In this document: positions 19,914 to 29,360 of the stretch, piece after piece
Numbering within the stretch: position 1 is the first letter of the stretch
Layout of the letters: each line of letters opens with the position of its first letter
Assembly: GCF_009684715.1 (NCBI RefSeq)
Contig: NZ_CP016604.1
Location: forward strand, 387,262 to 451,261
Source: Otariodibacter oris
GTDB lineage: Bacteria > Pseudomonadota > Gammaproteobacteria > Enterobacterales > Pasteurellaceae
Direction: 5' to 3'
DNA length: 64,000 nt
Program-made: the position numbers and the translations under genes
The notes under the pieces: generated by a model
The model's database searches: none
Told to the model about the DNA's origin: nothing
The model's input: the letters and a program-made list of their open reading frames with translations, nothing else

Positions 19914-20915
19914 TTATTTATTACGCATTAACTGATCACGTAAATTTGCCGGTAGTCCTTTGATAGTTAATGTGTCGTTTAGTTCATCCCAAATGATACG
20001 TTGATTCAATAAATCTGCATCAAAAGTTAAGGTTACACCTTTGCCCGATCCTGAATATTTAGTGAGGGTTTTTAAGGCGTTACGCACGGGTGGAATCGTT
20101 TCTTCTAAGCCATATTCTTGGGTCGAGGTAAAAGTCGCAAAGTCCTTGTCATTTAAGGTCGGAATCGTGGCGGAAAGTTCCTGTAAGGCAATTTCTTCGC
20201 CTGTATTAATTTGCCCTTTACAATAATCAAATACTTGTTTTTTTACAGCTTGAGTTTGCGATTTATCGAGGTCGCCTTGTTCGCAATAATCACTCACTGC
20301 CTGTAATAAAGTTTGGTTTTGAACTTGTGGGTTCAACCCTTCTTCTGCGGAGAGAAAATCCATAAAAAAGTCAGCTACTTTTCTGCCTACTCGTCCTTTA
20401 ATAAAGGTTAAATAACGATTGGAATTTGCATTCATTTGCAATTCAGTCAGATTAATCCGACAAGCAATATCATATTGACTAATTTCTAAATATTCAGTGC
20501 GTTTAATTTCTAATTTATCATCGACAAGCATTGAACTACGGCTATCGATCAAGGCGATAAATAAATAATCCGTCGCCAAAAAGGTATAACGACACAGGAT
20601 AAAAGTCCCACCAGTAGCAAATGTATATTTACCTAATTCAGAAGCCAACATTTTGGCACTGCTGTGGCTAAAGGGTAAAAAATCAGTTTCTTGCTCAAGC
20701 AAGCGATTAAGTTGTTGAGCAAAAACAGATTCTGATTTGAATACACCATACGCCTTCGTTTTACCTTGATAGGCTTGATGAAGTTGTAGCATCATTTGTT
20801 CTACTTCAGGTGTAATCGAGAGTAAGTTATCTCGCAAAACTGTGGTTAATTGGGGTGGTTCATCATTAGTTTGATGAAGTTGATGTAATACAATTTCTGT
20901 AACCGTAATGCTCAT
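19914..20915 (-). CDS. yejK: Nucleoid-associated protein NdpA/YejK
   Basis: Nucleoid-associated protein of the NdpA family, which binds the chromosome. Diagnostic blocks are [13 protein letters not shown] near 78-90, [24 protein letters not shown], and [15 protein letters not shown] near 174-188. Length 333 matches E. coli YejK (335). It is a single gene with the divergent ridA upstream. No signal peptide or membrane helix. Confidence 0.9.
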   Translation of the reverse strand: MSITVTEIVLHQLHQTNDEPPQLTTVLRDNLLSITPEVEQMMLQLHQAYQGKTKAYGVFKSESVFAQQLNRLLEQETDFLPFSHSSAKMLASELGKYTFATGGTFILCRYTFLATDYLFIALIDSRSSMLVDDKLEIKRTEYLEISQYDIACRINLTELQMNANSNRYLTFIKGRVGRKVADFFMDFLSAEEGLNPQVQNQTLLQAVSDYCEQGDLDKSQTQAVKKQVFDYCKGQINTGEEIALQELSATIPTLNDKDFATFTSTQEYGLEETIPPVRNALKTLTKYSGSGKGVTLTFDADLLNQRIIWDELNDTLTIKGLPANLRDQLMRNK

Positions 20916-21068
20916 AATATTCCTTGCAAGCGGTAAGAACCGCAGGTTTTTTTGTAAAATTTTTGATGATTATAGGCTATTTACAAATGAGGTAAAACCT
21001 TTCAAACTAGCTTTTGTCTTTATTACATGACTATGTTGAAATTTAGTATTGGAATTAAGGAGAGTTAT

Positions 21069-21458
21069 ATGTCAAAAGTGATTCATACTGAAAATGCCCC
21101 TAAGGCGATTGGTCCTTATGTTCAAGCCGTTGATTTAGGTAATTTAGTTTTTACTTCGGGTCAAATTCCTGTTGATCCTAAAACAGGTGAAGTGGCGGCA
21201 GAAATTGAAAAACAAACTCGTCAATCATTAGAGAATATTAAGGCAATCATTACTCAAGCAGGCTTAACAGTGGGTGATATTGTGAAAATGACGATCTTTT
21301 TAAAAGATCTGAATGACTTCAATAAAGTGAATGCAGAATATGAAGCCTTCTTTATTGAAAATAAACATGAAACATTTCCAGCACGCTCTTGTGTGGAAGT
21401 GGCACGTTTACCAAAAGATGTGGGAATTGAAATAGAAGCTATCGCCTTAAGAAAATAG
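21069..21458 (+). CDS. ridA: 2-iminobutanoate/2-iminopropanoate deaminase RidA
   Basis: YjgF/YER057c/UK114 family enzyme that hydrolyses reactive enamine/imine products of PLP enzymes. I choose ATG 21069 (129 residues, family length) because AAGGAGAG lies just before it; the frame is open from 21027 but the added part has no family match. Conserved segments are [21 protein letters not shown] and the Arg/Cys/Glu set in [15 protein letters not shown]. pgeF follows 8 bases later and is probably cotranscribed. Confidence 0.95.
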   Translation: MSKVIHTENAPKAIGPYVQAVDLGNLVFTSGQIPVDPKTGEVAAEIEKQTRQSLENIKAIITQAGLTVGDIVKMTIFLKDLNDFNKVNAEYEAFFIENKHETFPARSCVEVARLPKDVGIEIEAIALRK

Positions 21459-21466
21459 GAGAAAAC

Positions 21467-22204
21467 ATGAAGTATATTATTCCAACTTGGTCTGTACCAA
21501 CGAATATTCAAGCATTAACAACATTAAGAGAGGGGGGGGTGAGTGAACCACCTTTTGATAGCTTTAATTTGGGTGATCATGTTGGAGATATACCAGAGTC
21601 TGTTTTAGCAAATAGAAAACAATTGGTAGAGCAGGTGCAGTTACCTCACTTTCCTACTTTTTTAACTCAAACTCATAGCACTAAAGTACTGAGTTTACCA
21701 TATAGCAGTGATAATTTAGAGGCTGATGCGGTTTATACCAATCAGCCAAATCAAGTCTGTTTAATCATGACCGCTGATTGTTTACCTGTGCTATTTTGCA
21801 GTAAAGATGGAAAAGAAATAGCCGCTGCTCATGCGGGGTGGCGAGGATTATGCGACGGGATATTAGAAGAAACGGTAGCGAAGTTTGCCTCTTCGACTTC
21901 TGATATTTCAGCATGGTTTGGACCAGCGATTGGACCCACTGTTTTTCAAGTGGGGCATGAGGTTAGGGATCAATTTTGTGCTGTCGATCCAAATGCGAGT
22001 TCAGCGTTTATTGCAGATGAAACCACAAGCGGTAAGTTCCTGTGTAATATTTACCAATTAGCTCAGCAACGCCTGAATAGATTAGGCATTACAGATATTA
22101 CAGGTGGCGAACACTGTACTTATAGTGAACCTCAATCTTTCTTTTCCTATCGTCGAGATGGTAGAACAGGCAGAATGGCGACACTTATTTGGCGAACTAA
22201 CTAG
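21467..22204 (+). CDS. pgeF: Peptidoglycan editing factor PgeF / YfiH-LACC1 family
   Basis: Multicopper-oxidase-like fold of the YfiH/LACC1 family. In E. coli PgeF prevents misincorporation of L-Ser into muropeptides; purified relatives also show purine nucleoside phosphorylase or deaminase activity. Metal-site residues lie in QTHST, MTADCLPVLF, AAAHAGWRGL and GGEHCTY. Length 245. The conserved LREGGVSEPPF loop is encoded by an eight-G run (21532-21539) that keeps the frame here. One uptake core lies at 22025-22033. Follows ridA after AGGAG. Confidence 0.9.
   Translation: MKYIIPTWSVPTNIQALTTLREGGVSEPPFDSFNLGDHVGDIPESVLANRKQLVEQVQLPHFPTFLTQTHSTKVLSLPYSSDNLEADAVYTNQPNQVCLIMTADCLPVLFCSKDGKEIAAAHAGWRGLCDGILEETVAKFASSTSDISAWFGPAIGPTVFQVGHEVRDQFCAVDPNASSAFIADETTSGKFLCNIYQLAQQRLNRLGITDITGGEHCTYSEPQSFFSYRRDGRTGRMATLIWRTN
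22025..22033 (+). repeat. Uptake-signal core inside pgeF
   Basis: Exact ACAAGCGGT on the plus strand within the pgeF frame. Confidence 0.85.
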
Positions 22205-22220
22205 CCAATTCTAGATTTTA

Positions 22221-22272
22221 GTAAGCGGTAATCTTGCAAATAGTAAATAAATTGAAAGATCTTACCGCTTAC
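22221..22272 (+). terminator. Hairpin made from two near-match uptake signals after pgeF
   Basis: GTAAGCGGTA (22221-22230) pairs with TACCGCTTAC (22263-22272). Both arms are one or two bases off the uptake core. The loop is long (32 bases), so strength as a terminator is uncertain. Confidence 0.45.
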
Positions 22273-22354
22273 AGTATTCATTATTCCTCGTTTCTCATTC
22301 CCTTCAGTTAATGATACAATCGATCACTATTTTCATTACTATTATAAAGAGACT

Positions 22355-22930
22355 ATGAGTCGTACAAAAAAAACACGTCGTGTCACAGATATTATGCCGA
22401 TTAGAAAGGCAGATAAATCGGTAGAGATTCCTTATGGGACAACAAAAAGACGTAAACCTACTCGCTATGAATTGGATCTACAATCTAGAGAAGAGAAGAA
22501 GAAAAAAAGACACAAAGGATTACCTTCGGGATCACGTTTGAATGATGGTGCTGAACAGAAAAAAGGAACAGAAAAAGAGATCAAAGATCCACGTGTAGGC
22601 AGTCGTAAAAAAGTGCCTCTTATGGTTGAATTTGTGAATAAGCCTGAAAAAGGTAAGACAATTCCGAAGGTAGAAATCGTTCCAGAAAAAGCACCACTTT
22701 TACCAGAAGTAGAATTAGAGCAATTAGAAAATAATGAATGTCTAAATCAGCTTCTTGATGACTTAGAAGCAGGCAAAAAATTATCTGCTGACGATCAAAA
22801 ATTTGTGGATGAATGCTTAGATCGTGTTCATGAATTGATGGAAGAACTGGGTATTCAAGATGAAGAGGAAAGTGACGAAGATTTGCTACGTCAATTTGAA
22901 ACGTTAGATATTAATAAATTTCGTGAATAA
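22355..22930 (+). CDS. yihI: Der GTPase-activating protein YihI
   Basis: YihI stimulates the GTPase Der, a 50S ribosome-assembly factor. The N terminus is highly basic (SRTKKTRRV, and [12 protein letters not shown] near 29-40), followed by HKGLPSGSR and GSRKKVPL, both typical of YihI. The C-terminal third is acidic and helical ([22 protein letters not shown]). Length 191 compares with 169 in E. coli. It is followed three bases later by a DUF2489 gene and then hemN, an order shared by other gammaproteobacteria. Confidence 0.9.
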   Translation: MSRTKKTRRVTDIMPIRKADKSVEIPYGTTKRRKPTRYELDLQSREEKKKKRHKGLPSGSRLNDGAEQKKGTEKEIKDPRVGSRKKVPLMVEFVNKPEKGKTIPKVEIVPEKAPLLPEVELEQLENNECLNQLLDDLEAGKKLSADDQKFVDECLDRVHELMEELGIQDEEESDEDLLRQFETLDINKFRE

Positions 22931-22932
22931 TT

Positions 22933-23382
22933 ATGCTTAGATTTTTTTTAATCGTATTGGCGGTTTTAATTGTTATTTCAATGGCAGGCTATGCAGTGAG
23001 TCTGTTTATAAAATTAAATCAAAATAAGAATAAACTAAAACAAGCTCAACATGAGCGTTACCACAGGGTTGTTGAAAGTATTGATATCATTATTAAAGCA
23101 ATGCTTGATGGTCGATGCGATCTTTCTGAAGGCGTATTACGTTTAAAACCTTTGCTTGATGTATTAGGAAAAACATTAAAAAATTTTCCAGCAATGTGGG
23201 AGTTATATCAAGTCGTTGAAGATATGCCTATTTTAGATGCTCGAAAACAATTAAAACGTAACGAGAGAATGAAGCTCGATTTAGAGAGAGAATCTAAAGA
23301 AGCAGAGTTAGAAGAAAAAATCAAAACCGAATTGCAGCAACTTTCAACTGAAATTGAGCAATTTAAACAACAATTAAAATAG
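22933..23382 (+). CDS. DUF2489 membrane-anchored protein
   Basis: 149-residue protein of the DUF2489 family, function unknown. One N-terminal membrane helix (about residues 3-26) is followed by a soluble helical domain with GRCDLSEGVLRLKPLLDVL and a C-terminal Glu/Lys-rich coiled coil (about 105-149). It is squeezed between yihI (2-base gap) and hemN (9-base gap), so the three genes almost certainly share a transcript. Nothing in the sequence links it directly to haem or ribosome assembly. Confidence 0.78.
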   Translation: MLRFFLIVLAVLIVISMAGYAVSLFIKLNQNKNKLKQAQHERYHRVVESIDIIIKAMLDGRCDLSEGVLRLKPLLDVLGKTLKNFPAMWELYQVVEDMPILDARKQLKRNERMKLDLERESKEAELEEKIKTELQQLSTEIEQFKQQLK

Positions 23383-23391
23383 GTTACCTGT

Positions 23392-24759
23392 ATGCCAGAA
23401 ATTATTTGGGATCTCAATCTTATTCAAAAATATAATCAATCAGGACCTCGTTATACGTCTTATCCAACAGCATTAGAGTTTAACGAATCTTATAATGATG
23501 ATGATTTTAAGATTGCAGCAGCAAGATATCCAGATAAACCTTTATCTCTGTATGTTCATATTCCATTTTGCCATAAGCTTTGCTATTTTTGTGCATGTAA
23601 TAAGATTATTACTCGACATAAGCATAAAGTAGATACGTATTTGGATTATCTCGAGAGGGAAATTCGCTATCGAGCTCCATTGTTTGAGAATAGAACGGTA
23701 ACTCAAATTCATTGGGGGGGAGGTACGCCAACGTATTTGGATGAAGATCAATCTTTACGTCTCATGGCGATGCTTAGAAAGCATTTTAATGTCAGTGAAA
23801 AGGCTGAAATCAGCATTGAGATGGATCCCCGTGAAATTGAATTGAGTATGTTAGATCATTTGCGAGAGATTGGGTTTAACCGTATTAGTATGGGGATCCA
23901 AGATTTCAATAAAGAAGTGCAAAAATTAGTGAATCGTGAGCAAGATGAAGACTTCATTTTTGCATTAATGAAACGCGCTCAAGAGTTAAAATTTGTCTCG
24001 ACCAATATTGATTTAATCTATGGGTTACCTAATCAAACGGTGGACAGCTTTATGTTTACCTTAGAAAAGGTTGTTGAGCTGAATCCAGATAGAATGAGTA
24101 TTTTTAACTATGCGCATTTACCAAGCCGTTTTGCTGCTCAAGTCAAAATCAAAGATGAAATGTTACCTAAACCTGAAACAAAACTAGAAATTTTACAGAA
24201 GACAATCGAAACTTTAAGTAATTCAGGTTATCAATTCATTGGTATGGATCATTTTGCAAAACCGACTGATGAGTTAGCTATTGCTCAAAAGAAGGGAGTT
24301 TTACATCGTAACTTTCAAGGGTACACCACACAAGAAGATGCTGATTTATTAGGAATGGGCGTTTCTGCTATTAGTTTACTTGGTGATAGTTATGCTCAAA
24401 ATCATAAAGAATTAAAACAATATTATGCTGAAGTGGAGAATAGAGGTATCGCTCTACATAAAGGGCTAGTAATGACCAAAGATGATTGCTTACGAAGAGA
24501 TGTCATTAAAGCCCTAATTTGTAATTTTCAGCTAGAGTACGCAAAAGTTGAAGAGAATTATCAAATTGAGTTTGAAAAATATTTTGCAGAAGATTTATCG
24601 TTATTAGCGCCTTTAGCAAGGGATGGATTATTAGAGATCGATTCAAAATCTATTTCTGTTACTCCTAGGGGACGTTTGCTTATTCGTAATATTTGTATGT
24701 GTTTTGATATTTATTCAAGACAGCAAGCTAAACGACAACAGTTTTCAAGAATTATTTAA
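23392..24759 (+). CDS. hemN: Oxygen-independent coproporphyrinogen III dehydrogenase HemN
   Basis: Radical-SAM enzyme converting coproporphyrinogen III to protoporphyrinogen IX without oxygen. The cluster cysteines are at 60, 64 and 67, with the adjacent Cys69 (CHKLCYFCAC), matching E. coli 62/66/69/71. YTSYPTA near 21-27 and HWGGGTPTYL are further HemN hallmarks. Length 455. An intact haem-synthesis step means this organism is not fully haem-dependent at this point in the pathway. It ends at an uptake-signal hairpin. Confidence 0.95.
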   Translation: MPEIIWDLNLIQKYNQSGPRYTSYPTALEFNESYNDDDFKIAAARYPDKPLSLYVHIPFCHKLCYFCACNKIITRHKHKVDTYLDYLEREIRYRAPLFENRTVTQIHWGGGTPTYLDEDQSLRLMAMLRKHFNVSEKAEISIEMDPREIELSMLDHLREIGFNRISMGIQDFNKEVQKLVNREQDEDFIFALMKRAQELKFVSTNIDLIYGLPNQTVDSFMFTLEKVVELNPDRMSIFNYAHLPSRFAAQVKIKDEMLPKPETKLEILQKTIETLSNSGYQFIGMDHFAKPTDELAIAQKKGVLHRNFQGYTTQEDADLLGMGVSAISLLGDSYAQNHKELKQYYAEVENRGIALHKGLVMTKDDCLRRDVIKALICNFQLEYAKVEENYQIEFEKYFAEDLSLLAPLARDGLLEIDSKSISVTPRGRLLIRNICMCFDIYSRQQAKRQQFSRII

Positions 24760-24763
24760 TGTA

Positions 24764-24784
24764 AATCGCTTTATACAAGCGGTT
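24764..24784 (+). terminator. Hairpin with uptake signal after hemN
   Basis: AATCGCTT (24764-24771) pairs with AAGCGGTT (24777-24784), one T-G wobble, five-base loop. The right arm includes an exact uptake core (24775-24783). Confidence 0.55.
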
Positions 24785-24834
24785 AGATAAACGGATTTCA
24801 ATACTTTATACGTTATTAATTATAGGACAACGTT

Positions 24835-27171
24835 ATGAAACAACACCATTATAGCCTTCTCGCCATGTCAATTATGGGAGCTTTCTATAGCAATGATGCT
24901 ATGGCTGATCTTATGGCTCAATGTTTAGTTGGTGTGCCTCAATTCAGAGGAGAAATAGTACAAGCCGGCGATCAAACTCGCTTACCTATCTATATTGAAG
25001 CAGATAGTGCTTTAATTAATCAGCCTACAGATGCAACTTATACTGGCGATGTAAGTATTAAACAGGGGATGAGATCTGTATTGGTGGATGAGGTTAAAAT
25101 TGAGCAACAAGGTAATCAGTCTAGAATTGCTTATTTGAATGGTAATTTTAATTATCAAGATAATTTAATTAGTGCAAAAGGTAATAATGCGACACTTAAT
25201 TTACTTAATAGAGATGCTAATTTTAATGGTGCAGATTACCAATTAGTCGGTCGTCAAGGGAGAGGAACGGCCGAAGATGTGGCTGTGAGCGATGATATTC
25301 GAGTCATGAAAAATGCGACTTTTACCTCTTGTTTGCCTAATGATGAATCTTGGTCAATAGAAGCAAATGAAATGATTCAGCATGTATCAGAGGAATATAC
25401 TGAATTATGGCATGCGCGTTTTAAAGTTGCAGGTGTTCCAATATTTTACTCACCATATCTTCAGTTCCCAATTGGTGACCGGCGTCGTTCAGGTTTATTA
25501 ATTCCGAGTGCGGGACATTCTAGTCGAGAAGGGTATTTTTATTCTCAGCCAATTTATTGGAATATTGCGCCGAATGTCGATGCAACATTAACCCCAACTT
25601 ACTATAGTCGTAGAGGATGGCAGTTGAGTCCTGAATTACGATACTTAACGAGATTTGGTGAAGGGAAAGTCGCTGCCGAATACATGAAAAAGGATAGACT
25701 TTCTGATTGGATTGAATCAAATAAATCTCGCCATTTACTTTTCTGGCAACATCAAGCAAATTTCTTAACACATTGGCGTTTTTTTGCCGACTATACTAAA
25801 GTGAGCGATAATCGTTATTTTGCGGATTTTGATTCGTTGTACGGTAATCGAACTGATGGATATGCCACACAAAATTTCAGACTAGGTTATTATCAATCTA
25901 ATTATGATTTTTCCATTGCGGCTAAGCGTTTTCAAACATTTGATAGTTCTGGCATCAAACCTTATCGTGTTTTACCACAGATTGATTTTCACTATTACAA
26001 GAATAATCTGCTCAAGCATGGTGATTTTTCTTTCTTTGGACAAGTTAGCCGATTTGATAACGATAGTCATAGTATGCCGACAGCATGGCGTTTTCATGTT
26101 GAACCTACTATCAATTTTCCTTTTGTAAATAATTTAGGTAGTGTAAATCTAGAGACTAAATTGTATGCGACACATTATTTGCAAAAAAGAGGGAAAGCTG
26201 AGGATGCAAATGATATTAAAAAACATGTTACTCGTGTGTTACCTCAATTTAAGTTAGATTTAAAGACAACATTGGAATCAGAAAATCAACTGGTTACAGG
26301 ATTTACTCAAGTATTAGAGCCTAGGGTACAATATTTATATCGTCCATATAAAAATCAACAAGATATTGGTTCACAAGATAGAGATACGGTTGGTTTAGGC
26401 TATGATTCCGCATTATTGCAACAAGACTATTTTGCTTTATTTAATGATCGTCGTTACAGTGGTCTAGATAGAATTGCTTCTGCAAACCAAATTACCGTAG
26501 GTGGAACAACACGTTTCTTTGATGATGAAACGGGTTCTGAAGTATTCAATTTTAGTGCAGGACAAATTTATTATTTGAGTTCTTCTAGAGTAGATGATTC
26601 TAGTAGAAATAGAACATTCCATAGTTCATCATCTTGGTCATTAGAGTCCAATTGGAAGTTTCATAAAGATTGGAATTGGCGAGGTAGTTATCAGTACGAC
26701 ACAATATTGAATGAAACAGCTTTAGCGAATATGTCATTACAATATAAACCATCAGCAGATAATTTGGTACAGTTAAATTATCGTTATGCAAGTCAAAATT
26801 ATATTGACCAAAATTTAGGTGAAAACCCATACAATCAAGATATTAAACAAGTAGGTGCTGTTGTGGGATGGGCTGTGAATGACAATGTGAGTTTCATGAT
26901 TTCCCACTACCATGATTTAGCATTGAAGAAACCTGTACAGAGTCAATTTGGTGTTACTTACAGCACTTGTTGTTGGAATGTGTCTCTCTACACTGCACGT
27001 CATTTAATTGCAACTCCACAAGGTAAGCCTGATTCAATTAATGACGTTTATTACGACAATCGATTTGGTGTGAATTTTGAATTACGTTTAGGTAATAATT
27101 ATAGTAGTGGTTTAGACAAACTATTAAGTAAAGGTATTATTCCTTATCAAGAAGCATTTAATATCAATTAG
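24835..27171 (+). CDS. lptD: LPS-assembly outer-membrane protein LptD
   Basis: Essential outer-membrane barrel that, plugged by LptE, places lipopolysaccharide in the outer leaflet. A signal peptide of about 24 residues ends at NDAMA. The periplasmic LptA-like jellyroll (about 50-200) is followed by a barrel of about 26 strands. All four cysteines of the disulfide switch are present: Cys30, one near 165 (TSCLPNDE), and the adjacent pair near 712-713 (STCCWN). Length 778 compares with 784 in E. coli. The downstream envC/yibQ/tam genes form the rest of this envelope cluster. Confidence 0.96.
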   Translation: MKQHHYSLLAMSIMGAFYSNDAMADLMAQCLVGVPQFRGEIVQAGDQTRLPIYIEADSALINQPTDATYTGDVSIKQGMRSVLVDEVKIEQQGNQSRIAYLNGNFNYQDNLISAKGNNATLNLLNRDANFNGADYQLVGRQGRGTAEDVAVSDDIRVMKNATFTSCLPNDESWSIEANEMIQHVSEEYTELWHARFKVAGVPIFYSPYLQFPIGDRRRSGLLIPSAGHSSREGYFYSQPIYWNIAPNVDATLTPTYYSRRGWQLSPELRYLTRFGEGKVAAEYMKKDRLSDWIESNKSRHLLFWQHQANFLTHWRFFADYTKVSDNRYFADFDSLYGNRTDGYATQNFRLGYYQSNYDFSIAAKRFQTFDSSGIKPYRVLPQIDFHYYKNNLLKHGDFSFFGQVSRFDNDSHSMPTAWRFHVEPTINFPFVNNLGSVNLETKLYATHYLQKRGKAEDANDIKKHVTRVLPQFKLDLKTTLESENQLVTGFTQVLEPRVQYLYRPYKNQQDIGSQDRDTVGLGYDSALLQQDYFALFNDRRYSGLDRIASANQITVGGTTRFFDDETGSEVFNFSAGQIYYLSSSRVDDSSRNRTFHSSSSWSLESNWKFHKDWNWRGSYQYDTILNETALANMSLQYKPSADNLVQLNYRYASQNYIDQNLGENPYNQDIKQVGAVVGWAVNDNVSFMISHYHDLALKKPVQSQFGVTYSTCCWNVSLYTARHLIATPQGKPDSINDVYYDNRFGVNFELRLGNNYSSGLDKLLSKGIIPYQEAFNIN

Positions 27172-27317
27172 TTAAGTGATTAGAGTACGCAATTATGATG
27201 TGGTTGTGTGCTTTACCTACAAATTATTTTACGAATGTTTAATGTTTCTTAACGTTTTTTGTAGACATAAGAATTATTATTGGTATTGCTTAGTTTTATT
27301 TTATTAAAGGATTTTTT

Positions 27318-28508
27318 GTGAATGTGATGAAATACATTTATTCTTTTTTATGTTTATTTGGTGTTGCTTGTTGTTTTGACGTTGCTTATGGCGCCGATCT
27401 ATCACAATTACAGAAACAAATTAACCAGCAACAACAGAAAATTAATCAGCAACAAAAAGAGCGAGATTCCTTGCAATCGACTTTAAAAAAGCAAGAAATT
27501 CAGATTGGTCAAATTGGTAGTAATTTAAAAGAAATAGAGGGTAATATTAGCGAAATTCGTAAGACAATTAAAGCTACGGAGCAAGAAATTGAAAAGTTAG
27601 AAAAGCAGGAAATAGAGCAAAAAGAAAAATTACAGGAACAGCTAGATTCTGCTTATCGTTCAGGAATTCATCCTTCTACTTTAGAACGACTATTTTCTGA
27701 ACAAGCTAAAAGTGCAGATAGAATCGGAGCTTATTATGAACATATTAATAAAGTTAGAATTGATGCAATTAATGAGTTACATCGTATTCAATCAGAATTA
27801 ACTGCTCGTAGAGATGAACTTAATGCTCAACAAGTCGCTCAACAAGCCCAATTAACTGAGCAAAAGAAACAAGAAAGTGACTTAAAAAAGGCAAAAAAAG
27901 AACGCGAAAATACGATTCGTTCAATTGATAAAACATTAGCGGCTGATAAAAGTCGCTTGCAAGCTTTAAAAAATAACGAAGCAGCATTACGTCGCCAAGT
28001 TGATCAAGCAATGAAAGAAGCTGAGAAGAAAGAGCAGCAAGAAATCGCCCAATTAGATAAACAAAAGAAAAGTGAAGGTAAGCCTAAAGCAACCGAGCAA
28101 GAAAAACAGCAAGTTAGAGCAGGTTCAGGTTTATCAGGAAAATATAATATGCCAATCAATGGCAAGATCGTAAATCGTTTTGGTTCACCTCAGATTGGAG
28201 AATTAAAGTGGGATGCTGTTGTTATTGAAGCAAATGCTGGTACACCAGTTAAAGCTATTACTGATGGGCGAGTAGTTTTAGCAAGTTGGTTACAAGGTTA
28301 CGGACAATTAGTTGCTATTGATCATGGTAAAGGGGATATGTCTTTCTATGGGTATAATCAATCAATTGCTGTTCAAAAAGATAGCCGTGTAAAGGCAGGA
28401 CAAACTATAGCTTATGTTGGGAATTCAGGTGGACAAGAACGATCCGCTCTTTATTTTGCTATTCGTCGAAAGGGAGTTGCAGTAAATCCTTTAAATTGGA
28501 TTAAATAA
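27318..28508 (+). CDS. envC: Murein hydrolase activator EnvC
   Basis: Periplasmic activator of AmiA/AmiB amidases at the septum. A signal peptide (about 1-25) is followed by a long coiled coil rich in Gln, Lys and Glu (about 26-245) and a C-terminal LytM domain (about 280-395). The LytM catalytic metal-binding pattern is degenerate, as expected for an activator rather than an endopeptidase. I keep the GTG start at 27318 because AAAGGA (27306-27311) is spaced correctly for it; ATG 27327 would sit too far away. It directly abuts the yibQ-like gene. Confidence 0.9.
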   Translation: MNVMKYIYSFLCLFGVACCFDVAYGADLSQLQKQINQQQQKINQQQKERDSLQSTLKKQEIQIGQIGSNLKEIEGNISEIRKTIKATEQEIEKLEKQEIEQKEKLQEQLDSAYRSGIHPSTLERLFSEQAKSADRIGAYYEHINKVRIDAINELHRIQSELTARRDELNAQQVAQQAQLTEQKKQESDLKKAKKERENTIRSIDKTLAADKSRLQALKNNEAALRRQVDQAMKEAEKKEQQEIAQLDKQKKSEGKPKATEQEKQQVRAGSGLSGKYNMPINGKIVNRFGSPQIGELKWDAVVIEANAGTPVKAITDGRVVLASWLQGYGQLVAIDHGKGDMSFYGYNQSIAVQKDSRVKAGQTIAYVGNSGGQERSALYFAIRRKGVAVNPLNWIK

Positions 28509-29354
28509 ATGACTAAAAGAAATTATAAGCGCTTAGTTTATGTTGTTTTTTTACAAATAATTGTGTGTTGTTCTTCTACTCATGCTGGACAATTAGCCAT
28601 TGTTATTGATGATATTGGTTATCGGGCTAAAGAAGATTCTGCAATTTATCAATTACCAAAAGAAGTTAATGTTGCAATTATTCCATCAGCGCCTCAAGCT
28701 ACGATAAGAGCGAGGGAAGCTTTTGAACAGGATCGTGATATTTTAATTCATTTACCTATGCAACCCAAGAATAGTTCTACGCTTGTAGAAGCTGGAGCAT
28801 TAATGGTAGGTATGGATCAAGAGAAGGTGAATCGTTTAGTTGAGTTCTCCAGAATTCAGGTTCCGTATGCTATTGGATTGAATAATCATATGGGAAGTAA
28901 GGCGACATCTGATCGGCAAACCATGGAATATTTAATGAATACACTTTCTTCTCAGCAACTATTTTTTTTAGATAGCAAAACATCGGGAGATAGTGTAGCT
29001 TATGAAATTGCAAATAAATTTGGGATAAATGCACTAGAGAGACATATTTTTTTAGATAATAGTGACAAACTTACTGATGTTCAGCACCAATTTCATCTTG
29101 CTATCAATTATGCAAGAAAAAATGGCGTTGCTATCATGATAGGGCACCCAAGAAAGAATAGTATTAGCGTATTGCAAAAAGGGCTAGCTAATTTACCAAG
29201 TGATATTGAATTAGTGAAAATAGGTACCTTGTGGAGAAATGAAAAAGTAGAGCCTAAGAAACCTTTTATCACTTTATTTGATGTAGAACCTGCATTGACA
29301 TCTGTTCCTCCCTTTAAATCGGTTCCGATGCTAAGAGGATTACCTAAAGAGTAA
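28509..29354 (+). CDS. Divergent polysaccharide deacetylase family protein (YibQ-like)
   Basis: Exported protein of the divergent polysaccharide deacetylase (DUF610/YibQ) family. A signal peptide is followed by AIVIDDIGYR (about residues 30-39), HLPMQP, and NNHMGSKAT, which are the retained metal-site-like motifs of this group. Length 281. It starts immediately after the envC stop, an arrangement conserved with E. coli envC-yibQ. The family is generally linked to the cell envelope, but no substrate is established that I can name with confidence. Confidence 0.85.
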   Translation: MTKRNYKRLVYVVFLQIIVCCSSTHAGQLAIVIDDIGYRAKEDSAIYQLPKEVNVAIIPSAPQATIRAREAFEQDRDILIHLPMQPKNSSTLVEAGALMVGMDQEKVNRLVEFSRIQVPYAIGLNNHMGSKATSDRQTMEYLMNTLSSQQLFFLDSKTSGDSVAYEIANKFGINALERHIFLDNSDKLTDVQHQFHLAINYARKNGVAIMIGHPRKNSISVLQKGLANLPSDIELVKIGTLWRNEKVEPKKPFITLFDVEPALTSVPPFKSVPMLRGLPKE

Positions 29355-29360
29355 AAGTTT

